Source: Salegentibacter lacus (GTDB lineage Bacteria > Bacteroidota > Bacteroidia > Flavobacteriales > Flavobacteriaceae). From it: 64,000 nt of DNA. Below, piece by piece: positions 17,252 to 24,823 of the stretch. Below the pieces are notes generated by a model. The model saw only the letters and a list, made by a program, of their open reading frames with translations, did no database searches and was not told where the DNA came from. The position numbers were made by a program, and so were the translations under genes. Position 1 is the stretch's first letter. Each line of letters begins with the position of its first letter. Where the stretch lies: the NCBI RefSeq assembly GCF_020164555.1, contig NZ_JAIQZB010000008.1:120539-184538 (forward strand). The letters run 5' to 3'.

Positions 17252-17470
17252 ATGAAAGAAAGAATTTTTACCGGTTGGACGTGGATTCGGGCCGCCTACT
17301 TCATAATAGGCAGCTGGGTAATTGTACAAAGTGCTTTGGAAGGTGAATGGATTGGTATTGCGCTTGGCGCCTGGCCGGCTGCTATGGGCCTTTTCGGACT
17401 TGCCTGTGCAGGGGGAAATTGTGCATCGGGATCCTGTGAAGTAAAATCAAGTGACGAACTGAAACATTAA
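17252..17470 (+). CDS. DUF2892-like membrane protein with cysteine-rich tail
   Basis: This 72-residue protein has two hydrophobic stretches (about 10-25 and 31-50), followed by ACAGGNCASGSCE, which holds three cysteines in a short Gly/Ser-rich tail. It matches DUF2892 loosely. The cysteines could accept sulfane sulfur or bind a metal. It is the last gene of the rhodanese unit. Confidence 0.65.
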   Translation: MKERIFTGWTWIRAAYFIIGSWVIVQSALEGEWIGIALGAWPAAMGLFGLACAGGNCASGSCEVKSSDELKH

Positions 17471-17541
17471 ATAATACTGTCTCCTACCCATAAGTCCTGA
17501 TAGAGTTTACTTTTTCCTAATTGACTATTTTCTAATCTTTA

Positions 17542-17658
17542 TAAGTAAATTTCATCGGGGCAAGCCCACGATACATTTTAGTAGAACACGTTTTCAAACT
17601 TTACAACATTTACTATCGAGGCGAGCCTCGGAATATTTACCCTCTTAGAACAAAAAAA
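17542..17658 (+). repeat. 117-bp interspersed element, copy 2
   Basis: Second copy of the element at 6434-6550, same orientation. The first hairpin is ATCGGGGC-AA-GCCCACGAT with a bulged A, and the second, CGAGGC-GA-GCCTCG, is unchanged. It also ends in an A-tract that abuts a terminator of a minus-strand unit, here the duplicated terminator of tRNA-Leu. Confidence 0.7.
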
Positions 17659-17700
17659 GCTCCTCATTCCTGAAGAGCTTTTCTGTCGTCGGAGAGACTC
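17652..17700 (-). repeat. Partial duplicate of tRNA-Leu 3' end plus terminator
   Basis: This stretch repeats 17762-17813: an A-tract, GCTCCTCATT, a stem closing with AGCTTTT, and then CGGAGAGACTC (17690-17700), identical to the tRNA 3' part at 17803-17813. The rest of the tRNA is missing. Next to it lie CCCGAT-GTTT-ATCGGG (17701-17716) and flanking GGAGAGAC / GTCTCTCC arms. It is a remnant of a tRNA array or of an integration event. Confidence 0.6.
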
Positions 17701-17761
17701 CCCGATGTTTATCGGGATAAACTTCTCGTCTCTCCCTATATTTTTCAGCACTTTCATAAAT

Positions 17762-17795
17762 AAAAAAAGCTCCTCATTTCTGAGAAGCTTTTTTT
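17762..17795 (-). terminator. Terminator of tRNA-Leu
   Basis: The imperfect stem AAAAAAAGCT ... AGCTTTTTTT with inner CTCA / TGAG lies directly after the tRNA 3' end on the minus strand and ends in T residues. Confidence 0.75.
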
Positions 17796-17796
17796 G

Positions 17797-17878
17797 TGCG
17801 GGCGGAGAGACTCGAACTCTCACACCGTAAGGCACTAGATCCTAAGTCTAGCGTGTCTACCAATTCCACCACGCCCGC
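17797..17878 (-). tRNA. tRNA-Leu, anticodon UAG
   Basis: On the minus strand the 82-nt sequence folds as a class II tRNA: acceptor GCGGGCG / CGCCCGC, D-arm with TTGGTAGACAC, anticodon stem CTAGA / TCTAG with loop CTTAGGA (anticodon TAG), a long variable arm and the T-arm GAGAGTTCGAGTCTCTC. The discriminator base is A. CCA is not encoded (the next bases are CA then A-rich), so it must be added by the CCA enzyme. Confidence 0.95.
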
Positions 17879-18020
17879 ATTTCAATATGTTTGCTTGTTG
17901 TAAGCGGATGCAAATATACATAAATGTTTCAATTCACAAATAGTCTGGAAATATTTTTTTTACCTTTATCGTAATAAATTAGTGAAGAGCAATTCTACAA
18001 GATATTAGTAAAGTAAAATC

Positions 18021-18066
18021 ACTTCGACAAAAGCCCGCCTGAATGTTTGTGGACAGGCATCGAAGT
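18021..18066. repeat. Nested palindromic element upstream of the dipeptidase
   Basis: Outer arms ACTTCGA / TCGAAGT and inner arms GCCTG / CAGGC are nested in 46 bp. This is probably one of the dispersed flavobacterial palindromes. It lies 36 bp before the dipeptidase start. Confidence 0.4.
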
Positions 18067-18102
18067 ATTTCTAATCTCACTTAGTGAGTTAAAATTTCAA
18101 GT

Positions 18103-19494
18103 ATGACAGATATTAAAAAATATGTTGAGGAACATAAAGACAGATTCCTTAACGAACTTATTGATTTACTGAAAATTCCATCCATAAGTGCAGATTCTAA
18201 TTACAAAGAATCTATGCTAAAAACCGCAGAAGCGGTGAAAAAAAATTTATTGGAAGCCGGGTGTGATTCCGCCGAAATTTGTGAAACTCCGGGTCATCCT
18301 GTTGTTTATGGAGAAAAAATAATAGATAAAAACCTGCCTACGGTTTTGGTTTATGGCCATTACGATGTGCAACCCCCAGATCCTTTAGACCTCTGGAACT
18401 CCCCTCCTTTTGAACCCGTAATTAAGGAAACCAAAATTCATCCCGAGGGCGCTATTTATGCCCGGGGCGCATGCGACGATAAAGGCCAGATGTTTATGCA
18501 CGTAAAAGCGCTGGAATATATGACCAAAAACGAACAGCTGCCCTGCAACGTGAAATTTATGATTGAAGGTGAAGAAGAAGTTGGAAGTGAACATTTGGGA
18601 TGGTTTATAGAAAACAATAAAGAGAAACTGGCCAACGATGTGATCTTAATTTCAGATACCGGGATGATTGCCAAAGACACCCCGTCTATCACTACGGGTC
18701 TTCGCGGACTCTCCTATATTGAAGTTGAAGTTACCGGGCCAAACCGTGACCTGCATTCTGGATTGTATGGCGGTGCAGTGGCAAACCCGATCAATATTTT
18801 AAGTAAAATGATCGCTTCTCTAACCGATGAAAACAATTATATTACTATTCCCGGCTTTTACGATAAGGTTGAAGAATTAAACAAAGAAGAACGGGCAAAA
18901 ATGGCCGAAGCTCCTTATAGCGAAGAAGCCTACAAGAAAAAACTCGATATCAAAGATGTTTACGGGGAAGCAGGTTATTCTACTTTAGAAAGAGCTTCCA
19001 TTCGCCCAACTTTAGATGTAAACGGAATCTGGGGCGGGTATATTGGTGAAGGTGCAAAAACGGTACTTCCGGGAAAGGCTTTTGCTAAAATTTCAATGCG
19101 ATTAGTGCCCAACCAGGATTGGAAAGAAATCACCCAACTCTTTAAAAAACATTTTGAGAGTATTGCTCCAGATGCGGTTAAAGTTGAAGTAAAACCTCAT
19201 CACGGCGGCCAGGGCTATGTAACTCCAATAGATAATATTGGCTACCAGGCAGCGAGTAAAGCTTATGAAGCTTCTTTTGGAAAAACCCCAATTCCGCAGC
19301 GTAGTGGTGGGAGTATTCCCATAGTTTCTCTTTTTGAAAAAGAACTAAAAAGCAAGATCATTTTAATGGGCTTTGGTTTTGATACTGATGCCATCCACTC
19401 CCCTAACGAACATTTTGGCGTGTGGAATTATTTAAAAGGCATAGAAACCATCCCATGGTTTTATAAATATTTCACCGAGATGAGCCAGAAGTAA
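18103..19494 (+). CDS. M20-family dipeptidase
   Basis: This 463-residue cytoplasmic metallopeptidase has the M20 metal and catalytic residues: YGHYDVQPPD (His and Asp), ARGACDDKGQ (bridging Asp), EGEEEVGSEH (general-base Glu and metal Glu), ISDTGM (Asp) and the C-terminal IHSPNEHFGV (His). The dimerisation lid (about 195-360) is present (DLHSGLYGGAVANP). It belongs to the CNDP/DUG1-like dipeptidases, which cleave dipeptides with two zinc or manganese ions. No signal peptide is seen. It appears monocistronic. Confidence 0.93.
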   Translation: MTDIKKYVEEHKDRFLNELIDLLKIPSISADSNYKESMLKTAEAVKKNLLEAGCDSAEICETPGHPVVYGEKIIDKNLPTVLVYGHYDVQPPDPLDLWNSPPFEPVIKETKIHPEGAIYARGACDDKGQMFMHVKALEYMTKNEQLPCNVKFMIEGEEEVGSEHLGWFIENNKEKLANDVILISDTGMIAKDTPSITTGLRGLSYIEVEVTGPNRDLHSGLYGGAVANPINILSKMIASLTDENNYITIPGFYDKVEELNKEERAKMAEAPYSEEAYKKKLDIKDVYGEAGYSTLERASIRPTLDVNGIWGGYIGEGAKTVLPGKAFAKISMRLVPNQDWKEITQLFKKHFESIAPDAVKVEVKPHHGGQGYVTPIDNIGYQAASKAYEASFGKTPIPQRSGGSIPIVSLFEKELKSKIILMGFGFDTDAIHSPNEHFGVWNYLKGIETIPWFYKYFTEMSQK

Positions 19495-19535
19495 TTGCTT
19501 TCTCGGCTCATTCATTGTATGAATATTGTACAAGT

Positions 19536-19680
19536 GAGGTGATTTGAAATCACACGTCATTCTGAACTTGATTCAGAATCTAGGTTTTTAGGAATCAAAA
19601 CATGTTAGATCCTGAAATAAATTCAGGATGACGTCTATTTTCAGGATAGCTTGACGAAACTGAACTTTTCAAACCACCTC
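19536..19680. repeat. Composite palindromic repeat (outer arms plus two REP-like units)
   Basis: Outer arms GAGGTGATTTGAAA and TTTCAAACCACCTC match 13 of 14 bases in inverted orientation. Inside are two facing REP-like units at 19555-19583 (CGTCATTCTGAA...) and 19605-19633 (...TTCAGGATGACG). The unit recurs at 24.6, 24.7 and 49.5 kb. Confidence 0.6.
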
Positions 19681-19774
19681 ATTTTCTTTAAAACTGCTTT
19701 CAGAAAAAAATCAAAATATCCGGGAATTAGATTTAGTATATTTACAGGGATAGCTTACTAATGCTTTCTAAACT

Positions 19775-20620
19775 ATGGAGAAAAAAATACTCATACCTTC
19801 CAACTTTACCAAACACGCCTGGAATACCCTGGTGTATGCTTTGAATCTTTACAAAAACATTCCCTGTACTTTTTATATTCTGAATGCCTATGAAGTTCCT
19901 GTGAGAATTTCACTTAAAAGGAATCACAGCGCAGAACTGGAAGCGGCTAAGGCTGAATCTGAAAAAGGACTGCAGAAGATTCTCCAGGGTTTAAATTTCA
20001 GGAAGGAAAATCAGAAGCATAAGTTTGAAACAATTTCCCGTAATGAGAATCTTGTTGAAGCCATTCAGGAAGCAATAGATACTCATAATATAGATTTAAT
20101 TTTAATGGTTTCCCGGGGCGAAAATGTTTCCATAAATGCAGCTTTTGAGAATGAAATTTCTGAGGTAACCGAAAAAGTTGAGGACTGTCCTTTTTTAATT
20201 CTTCCCGAACAAATGCAGGAATTACCGGCATCCAAGAGAGAAATTGTTTTTCCTACCAATTATAAATTTCCGTTTAAAAATAAAGAGGTGGCAGCATTAG
20301 TAGATATGGCCGGGAATTTAAAAGCCAGCATCAGGATCTTATATATTGATAGCGACGGAAGGCAGCTTACTAAAGAACAGGAACAAAATAAAGAAATGCT
20401 GGAAACTTATTTTTATGATGTGGATTTCAGTTTTCATAAACTCACCCAAACTACCGTTACTACAGGAATTCACCTTTTTATTGAAAGCAGGGAAAGTAAT
20501 TTCCTGGCACTTTATAAACGCAAGCAGGGCTTTTTCAGCAAACTTTTCTCCCAAAGATTCAAAGAGGAAATTGATTTTAATCCAAAGGTTCCTGTATTGA
20601 TTTTAAAGGAATTGGAATAA
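19775..20620 (+). CDS. Universal stress protein family (tandem domain)
   Basis: The 281 residues start with the Usp strand KKILIPSNFTKHAWNTLVYAL and hold a second, weaker Usp half from about 155 (KREIVFPTNYKFPFKNKEVAAL). The first half has DLILMVSRGENV at the place of the usual G-2X-G-9X-G(S/T) ATP motif, but the glycine pattern is not intact, so ATP binding is doubtful. Such proteins are cytoplasmic and stress-linked. It is followed after 12 bp by a DUF1801 gene. Confidence 0.8.
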   Translation: MEKKILIPSNFTKHAWNTLVYALNLYKNIPCTFYILNAYEVPVRISLKRNHSAELEAAKAESEKGLQKILQGLNFRKENQKHKFETISRNENLVEAIQEAIDTHNIDLILMVSRGENVSINAAFENEISEVTEKVEDCPFLILPEQMQELPASKREIVFPTNYKFPFKNKEVAALVDMAGNLKASIRILYIDSDGRQLTKEQEQNKEMLETYFYDVDFSFHKLTQTTVTTGIHLFIESRESNFLALYKRKQGFFSKLFSQRFKEEIDFNPKVPVLILKELE

Positions 20621-20632
20621 ATTTAGCTTTTT

Positions 20633-21085
20633 ATGAACCTTAAAGCTGATTCTGTTGAAGATTATATCGCGAATGTGCCGGAAGATAAAAAACCGGGCAT
20701 CATCAGGGTTCGTGAAATAATTAGCAAAAACATCCCGCAGGGTTTTACAGAAACTTTAAACTACGGAATGATTGGCTATGTAGTTCCTCACAGCATTTAT
20801 CCCGGCGGATACCATGCCAACCCAAAACTACCTTTGCCTTTTATTAATATCGCAGCGCAAAAGAATTTTATCGCGCTTTATCATATGGGATTATATGCCT
20901 ATGCTGAATTGCTACAGTGGTTTAAAGAAGAGTACGCTAAATTACCCATCAATAAACTGGATATGGGAAAAAGCTGTATCAGGTTTAAAAATCCTGATAA
21001 AATTCCCTTCGAATTAATCGGAGAATTAGTTTCAAAAATGAGCGTTCAGGATTGGATTGATTTATACGAAAATAAGCTGTGTTAG
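20633..21085 (+). CDS. DUF1801 domain protein
   Basis: This 150-residue protein shows the DUF1801 (YdhG-like) pattern: SVEDYIANVPEDKKPGIIRVREII at the start, ETLNYGMIGYVV in the middle, then FIALYHMGLYA and KLDMGKSCIRFKN. The family adopts a small alpha/beta fold of unknown function. It lies directly behind the stress-protein gene with a 12-bp gap and is probably co-transcribed. Confidence 0.85.
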   Translation: MNLKADSVEDYIANVPEDKKPGIIRVREIISKNIPQGFTETLNYGMIGYVVPHSIYPGGYHANPKLPLPFINIAAQKNFIALYHMGLYAYAELLQWFKEEYAKLPINKLDMGKSCIRFKNPDKIPFELIGELVSKMSVQDWIDLYENKLC

Positions 21086-21178
21086 TTAGTATTTAGTTAG
21101 CTTAAGCTTTCAAATAATTCCAAATTTAAACAACCATTCATTTAACCTAATTTGTCTCCTGTTTCGAACTTAATATTC

Positions 21179-21817
21179 TTATTCCCATTTTTCCCAGATA
21201 ATATTCTTTTCTGTTCTAAAATATACCTTTTCAAACTCCTTTATTCTAAGGGTATCTATTTGATCTCTTATGGGAATTTGTTGCAAATTGGGGGTTAAAT
21301 AGACTTTGATATTATAATTGTAATTTTTGTCAATTTCCAGATCATAATGTTCGAAACCTACCCAGGTAATGATGAGGTTTTGAGCGCTATTTTCTTTATA
21401 AAATTTTAATTCAGCAACCCCCCTATTATTTGTTCTCTTTCGTTTGCTATTATTCATTCCCGAAATAAAAACATGTTCAAGGGGATTTTTATCATAATCC
21501 ATCACCTTAATTTTTACACTTATCGAATCTTTATTGTTTCTCCAAATCTCGGTCTGGTGATAACCTATCTTCTTTGACTGTGAATTATTAAAGTTTAGAA
21601 TTAGTAATTGATCGCTAAGCTCGTACTTCCCTTTACTCGGCTGGGCTTCCCCCAGGTGTCCACCTTTGGCATATTCAAAGTTTCCATCTTTATCAAAATC
21701 TAGATATTCATAGGTATCGCCAGATAGATCGGGCTTATAGTATCTTCCTTCCAATTCATCTTGAGAAAAGCTAATTATTGGAATTAGAAAAATTAGTGCC
21801 TGTAGATAGTTCTTCAT
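21179..21817 (-). CDS. Secreted hypothetical protein with carboxypeptidase-regulatory-like domain
   Basis: A signal peptide (residues 1-19, ending IISFSQ) precedes a lipocalin-like start, LEGRYYKPDLSGDTYEYLDF. A CarboxypepD_reg-like beta-sandwich follows (about 105-165): a VMDYDKNPLEHVFISG strand, TNNRGVAELKF and the IITWVGFEHYDLEI pattern seen in TonB-receptor plug extensions. At 212 residues it has no enzyme motif. It is transcribed leftward, 75 bp after another exported hypothetical. Confidence 0.55.
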   Translation of the reverse strand: MKNYLQALIFLIPIISFSQDELEGRYYKPDLSGDTYEYLDFDKDGNFEYAKGGHLGEAQPSKGKYELSDQLLILNFNNSQSKKIGYHQTEIWRNNKDSISVKIKVMDYDKNPLEHVFISGMNNSKRKRTNNRGVAELKFYKENSAQNLIITWVGFEHYDLEIDKNYNYNIKVYLTPNLQQIPIRDQIDTLRIKEFEKVYFRTEKNIIWEKWE

Positions 21818-21892
21818 TTTAGAAGTTATTTCGGGGAAATATTTATTTCTAACATAGACTGAAGGATTAACTACCGCACCATTGGGTTCTGC

Positions 21893-22411
21893 TTAGTTAT
21901 ATCTTGGAAGTAACATATCTGCAGTGCTCATATACTCAAATGGATTATTTTCGCTCCAACCAATATAGTGTAAGGAAACTTTTTCCTCAGATTTTACATA
22001 AAATCTAAACTCGAAGATTAAAAAACTATCTTCAAAATAGCCTAAATAGGTATGCCTAAAATACCTGTCGCTACCTTTTAGAAACCCCTCTTCTATTAAA
22101 TCATAACCATTTAAATCTCCGTATAAACCCTTAGGCGGCTTCATACTTATTATTTCAAATTTACTTAGATAGCTATTTCTCTCGGTGATTTTCTTTGACT
22201 CATCCCAACTGGCTCCAACATTGTTAACTATATATTCGGCATTTTCTTTATGCTTTCCTTCTTCCAGATTTTCGAAAAAGTTTTTAGCAATAGATTTGGC
22301 CTGGTCTAAATGATCATCTTTTGGTGTTTTATTCAGGTCTAAATTTTGTGAAAATGTCAGATTAATTGCAAAGAAAATGGTAATAAGGCTTAGATAATTT
22401 TTAGTCACCAT
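21893..22411 (-). CDS. Secreted hypothetical protein (DUF4019-like)
   Basis: The 172-residue product has a signal peptide ending in LTFSQ (residue 22) and a cystatin-/NTF2-like alpha-plus-beta pattern: a helix AKSIAKNFFENLEEGKH, the WDESKKITER loop and the strand-rich RHTYLGYFEDSFLIFEFRFYV. This resembles DUF4019 proteins, which are periplasmic and of unknown role. I am not sure of the family. It lies in a repeat-rich section with the gene at 21179-21817. Confidence 0.5.
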   Translation of the reverse strand: MVTKNYLSLITIFFAINLTFSQNLDLNKTPKDDHLDQAKSIAKNFFENLEEGKHKENAEYIVNNVGASWDESKKITERNSYLSKFEIISMKPPKGLYGDLNGYDLIEEGFLKGSDRYFRHTYLGYFEDSFLIFEFRFYVKSEEKVSLHYIGWSENNPFEYMSTADMLLPRYN

Positions 22412-22739
22412 ATGATTTTTAAATTAGTATGTAATATTTTGTTAGTTCTGTTCATTTCCGGATTTCTTATCAATTTATTTTTAACTTAAAGCTTATTTTT
22501 CTGTTCTTATTCTGGATGATTTAAATTCTGTTAAATTTAATTTTCTTTGAATTTCGGAAAGATGCGCAATAATTTCATCTTTCTTTTCTTCCTCAATCAA
22601 AATTGACGAAAATTCTAATCTTTTTTGATACGTGAAAAATTATTGTGTATAACGCCCTATATATTAACCCTCTATTTGTATGAAATTATTTTTTTCTGAA
22701 GTAACAAATGCTAGATAACTCCCAGAAATTTCCTCTTAA

Positions 22740-22890
22740 AAAGCTTCTGGAATAAAGTATCTGTTACGAAAACATACAGAAATATGAGATTTTGATAAAA
22801 CAAACAGCCTGTAGGGATGGCTGTTGTGGTAGATTATTTCATATTAATCTACCGCTGTTAAAATTTTGTAGGAATTCCCTGAAAAATATT
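22740..22890. repeat. Imperfect direct repeat flanking the Usp-TPR gene, left copy
   Basis: It shares AGAAATATGAGATTTT, CAAACAGCCT, TAGGGATGGCTGTT, GTAGATTA, CGCTGTTAAA and ATTTTGTAGGAATTC, in this order, with 24393-24560. It includes a hairpin ACAGCC / GGCTGT. Confidence 0.6.
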
Positions 22891-22963
22891 TAGCCATAAA
22901 AAAGTCTCTAGCAGTCGTCACAATAAGACCAAAAAAAATTATCCAGCTAAGGCTCTGGCTAAG

Positions 22964-23059
22964 CTATACGTAATGTGGGATTTTAAAATTATTGATTTAC
23001 AAGCACTAATTTTAATCAATGCTAAAAAACTTAATATGCATTGCCCACATTACGTATAG
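22964..23059. repeat. Perfect 16-bp inverted repeat with 64-bp spacer
   Basis: CTATACGTAATGTGGG at 22964-22979 is the exact reverse complement of CCCACATTACGTATAG at 23044-23059. The spacer has a second pair, ATTGATT / AATCAAT. It lies 36 bp beyond the 3' end of the Usp-TPR gene and could be a termination or processing structure, or the ends of a small element. Confidence 0.65.
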
Positions 23060-23095
23060 GTGTTTTAGGTATAATGTTTATTTTGTTAGGAGGGC

Positions 23096-24235
23096 TTAAT
23101 TTCTAAACTTACGCACTTCTGATTCAATCTTTTCATTATACATTTTATCCAGAACTTCTGTGATCATAGTTTTGTACTTCTTTGCATTAGTGCTGTCTCC
23201 CAGCTTCTCATAAACTTTAACCAAACTTTTTAATGAAGGCACGTGCATAAAACTTATACTAAGGCATTTATTGTACTCATCAATAGCTTCTTCATACAAG
23301 CCATCTTTAAACAGTTGCTGAGCTACATTAAAATGGAACTCTATATCACGGATCTTTGATTCTAATTCTAATTTAATTACATCTTCACTCTTAAGCGTTA
23401 TAAAGGAACAAGGTACTTCTCGTATTACTTTTTCGGTTACACTGCCCATTAAAATTTTACTAATACCAGACTTGCCCGTTGTACCCATTATGAGTAGGTC
23501 TGACTCGTAGTGTTTAATTGTATTGAGTATTTCTTTAGCTGGCTCTCCTTGCTTAATTTCCTTCGTTATTTTTAGATCATTTAAATTGAAATCTTTTAAA
23601 AAGGTATCAAACTGTCTCTGGTAGTCTTTATCTAAAGATTCAATTTGTTCGTCTATGTTTATTTTATTCCTTATTGCAAACAAGTGAGATGCATCATAAA
23701 CACTAAGAATTACTAATTCGGCATCAAATCTACGAGCCATCATAGTTGCATTTTTTAAAGCAAGTCTTGATTGAACTGAAAAATCAATTGGACATACTAT
23801 ACTTTTAAGGCTTAGTGATTCCTGGTTTTTTACAATAAAAACCGGCTTATTGCTTTTTTTGATAATTTTCCCTGCATTTGAACCTAACTGAAAAACATTA
23901 TCTTTTAATTTTTCACCTGCTCCTGCAAATATTATGTTCGCTTCTATTTTTTTTGAAACTTCAATCACTTTATCAGAAAAATCTCCATACTCTAGAAAAG
24001 GCTCCATTGGTGTAATCCCTTTATCCTTTATGAGCTTATTCATTTCACCCAATTCTTTTGCGGCAAATTTCTTCAATAAATCATCTGTCTTTTTATTTCC
24101 TGTGTTAGTTGGGAGTACATACACAAGGGCAATTTCAGATTCAAAAATTTTTGCCATATCTATGGCATTTTCCACAACATTTTCAGAAGCATTGCTCAAA
24201 TCTGTTGCAACTAAAATTCTCTTAATTAATTTCAT
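23096..24235 (-). CDS. Tandem universal stress protein with C-terminal TPR
   Basis: This 379-residue protein has two Usp domains (about 1-137 and 142-285). The second carries an intact ATP motif, GTTGKSGISKILMGS; the first has GAGEKLKDNVFQLGS, also close to it. The last ~85 residues form a TPR-like helix pair (FNVAQQLFKDGLYEEAIDEYNKCL, LKSLVKVYEKLGDSTNAKKY). A Usp-TPR fusion suggests nucleotide-dependent binding of a partner protein. Imperfect direct repeats lie on both sides (22740-22890, 24393-24560), and the gene differs in direction from the main genes around it. The flanking signature hints at recent rearrangement. Confidence 0.88.
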   Translation of the reverse strand: MKLIKRILVATDLSNASENVVENAIDMAKIFESEIALVYVLPTNTGNKKTDDLLKKFAAKELGEMNKLIKDKGITPMEPFLEYGDFSDKVIEVSKKIEANIIFAGAGEKLKDNVFQLGSNAGKIIKKSNKPVFIVKNQESLSLKSIVCPIDFSVQSRLALKNATMMARRFDAELVILSVYDASHLFAIRNKINIDEQIESLDKDYQRQFDTFLKDFNLNDLKITKEIKQGEPAKEILNTIKHYESDLLIMGTTGKSGISKILMGSVTEKVIREVPCSFITLKSEDVIKLELESKIRDIEFHFNVAQQLFKDGLYEEAIDEYNKCLSISFMHVPSLKSLVKVYEKLGDSTNAKKYKTMITEVLDKMYNEKIESEVRKFRN

Positions 24236-24392
24236 TTTAATTCTTTTTAATTAATGGACCAATACTTTTTTAATTAGGGCTTTGTATAACACATCAACCA
24301 CCCCTCTTACATAATCAATCCCTTATTCCGTTAACAGTAATTCTCTCCATAAAACAACTACCAGGTATCTTGAGTAAATTTGCTCTTCAGAG

Positions 24393-24560
24393 CTTCCGGA
24401 ATAAGTAGGCTTATTCCAAAAAAATTTAGAAATATGAGATTTTCGATTCAACAAACAGCCTCTAGGGATGGCTGTTTTAGTAGATTATCTTATAAAATAT
24501 ATCGCTGTTAAATTTTATAACAATATAAGAAGAAGATTAAAATTTTGTAGGAATTCGCTG
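24393..24560. repeat. Imperfect direct repeat flanking the Usp-TPR gene, right copy
   Basis: Partner of 22740-22890, with the same ordered blocks, but it carries an extra ~30-bp insertion before ATTTTGTAGGAATTC. Confidence 0.6.
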
Positions 24561-24597
24561 AGATTTATTTTAACTGAAATAAAGTGTATAGAAGAAC

Positions 24598-24747
24598 TTA
24601 GATCCTGAAATAAATTCAGGATGACGACTTAAAAAACTGAAATATCCCGAAGCTTCGGGACAGGATAAAGACTTCAAAAAAACCTGAAACAGACATATCA
24701 GGTCTAGTTTATTTCATCTTAGAAGCTGAAACAAGTTCAGCTTAACG
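24598..24747. repeat. Pair of REP-like units
   Basis: Unit TTAGATCCTGAA...TTCAGGATGACG lies at 24598-24626 and a diverged unit TTAGAAGCTGAA...TTCAGCTTAACG at 24719-24747. A perfect palindrome CCCGAAGCTTCGGG lies between them. Confidence 0.6.
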
Positions 24748-24823
24748 GAAGATGAATAGGAATATATCCATTATTTAGTATTTTTTCCTTTTAAAACTTC
24801 AGAAATAATTATAATTTGGCCGT

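Larger units (their letters stand above)
22412..23095. other. Repeat-rich intergenic region left of the Usp-TPR gene
   Basis: There is no credible gene in these 684 bp. They hold one arm of an imperfect direct repeat (22740-22890) and a perfect 16-bp inverted repeat (22964-23059). The rest is AT-rich with no feature I can name. Confidence 0.5.
24236..24823. other. Repeat-rich intergenic region right of the Usp-TPR gene
   Basis: No gene is supported here. The stretch contains the right copy of the direct repeat (24393-24560), two REP-like units (24598-24626 and 24719-24747) and the palindrome CCCGAAGCTTCGGG (24646-24659). The leftward promoter of the Usp-TPR gene and the rightward one of the nuclease gene should also lie here. 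Confidence 0.5.

Noticed and set aside
17578..17835. Minus-strand open frame of 85 codons beginning MPYGVRVRVSPPAQ
   Set aside because: It reads through the tRNA-Leu gene and its terminators; 'RVRVSPPAQKK' is the known artefact of translating tRNA 3' ends.
22640..23060. Possible integron attC-like sites (TATAACGCC, CATTACGTATAGG)
   Set aside because: The strings lack the paired core sites and spacing of attC, there is no integrase gene in the window, and only one perfect inverted repeat is present.
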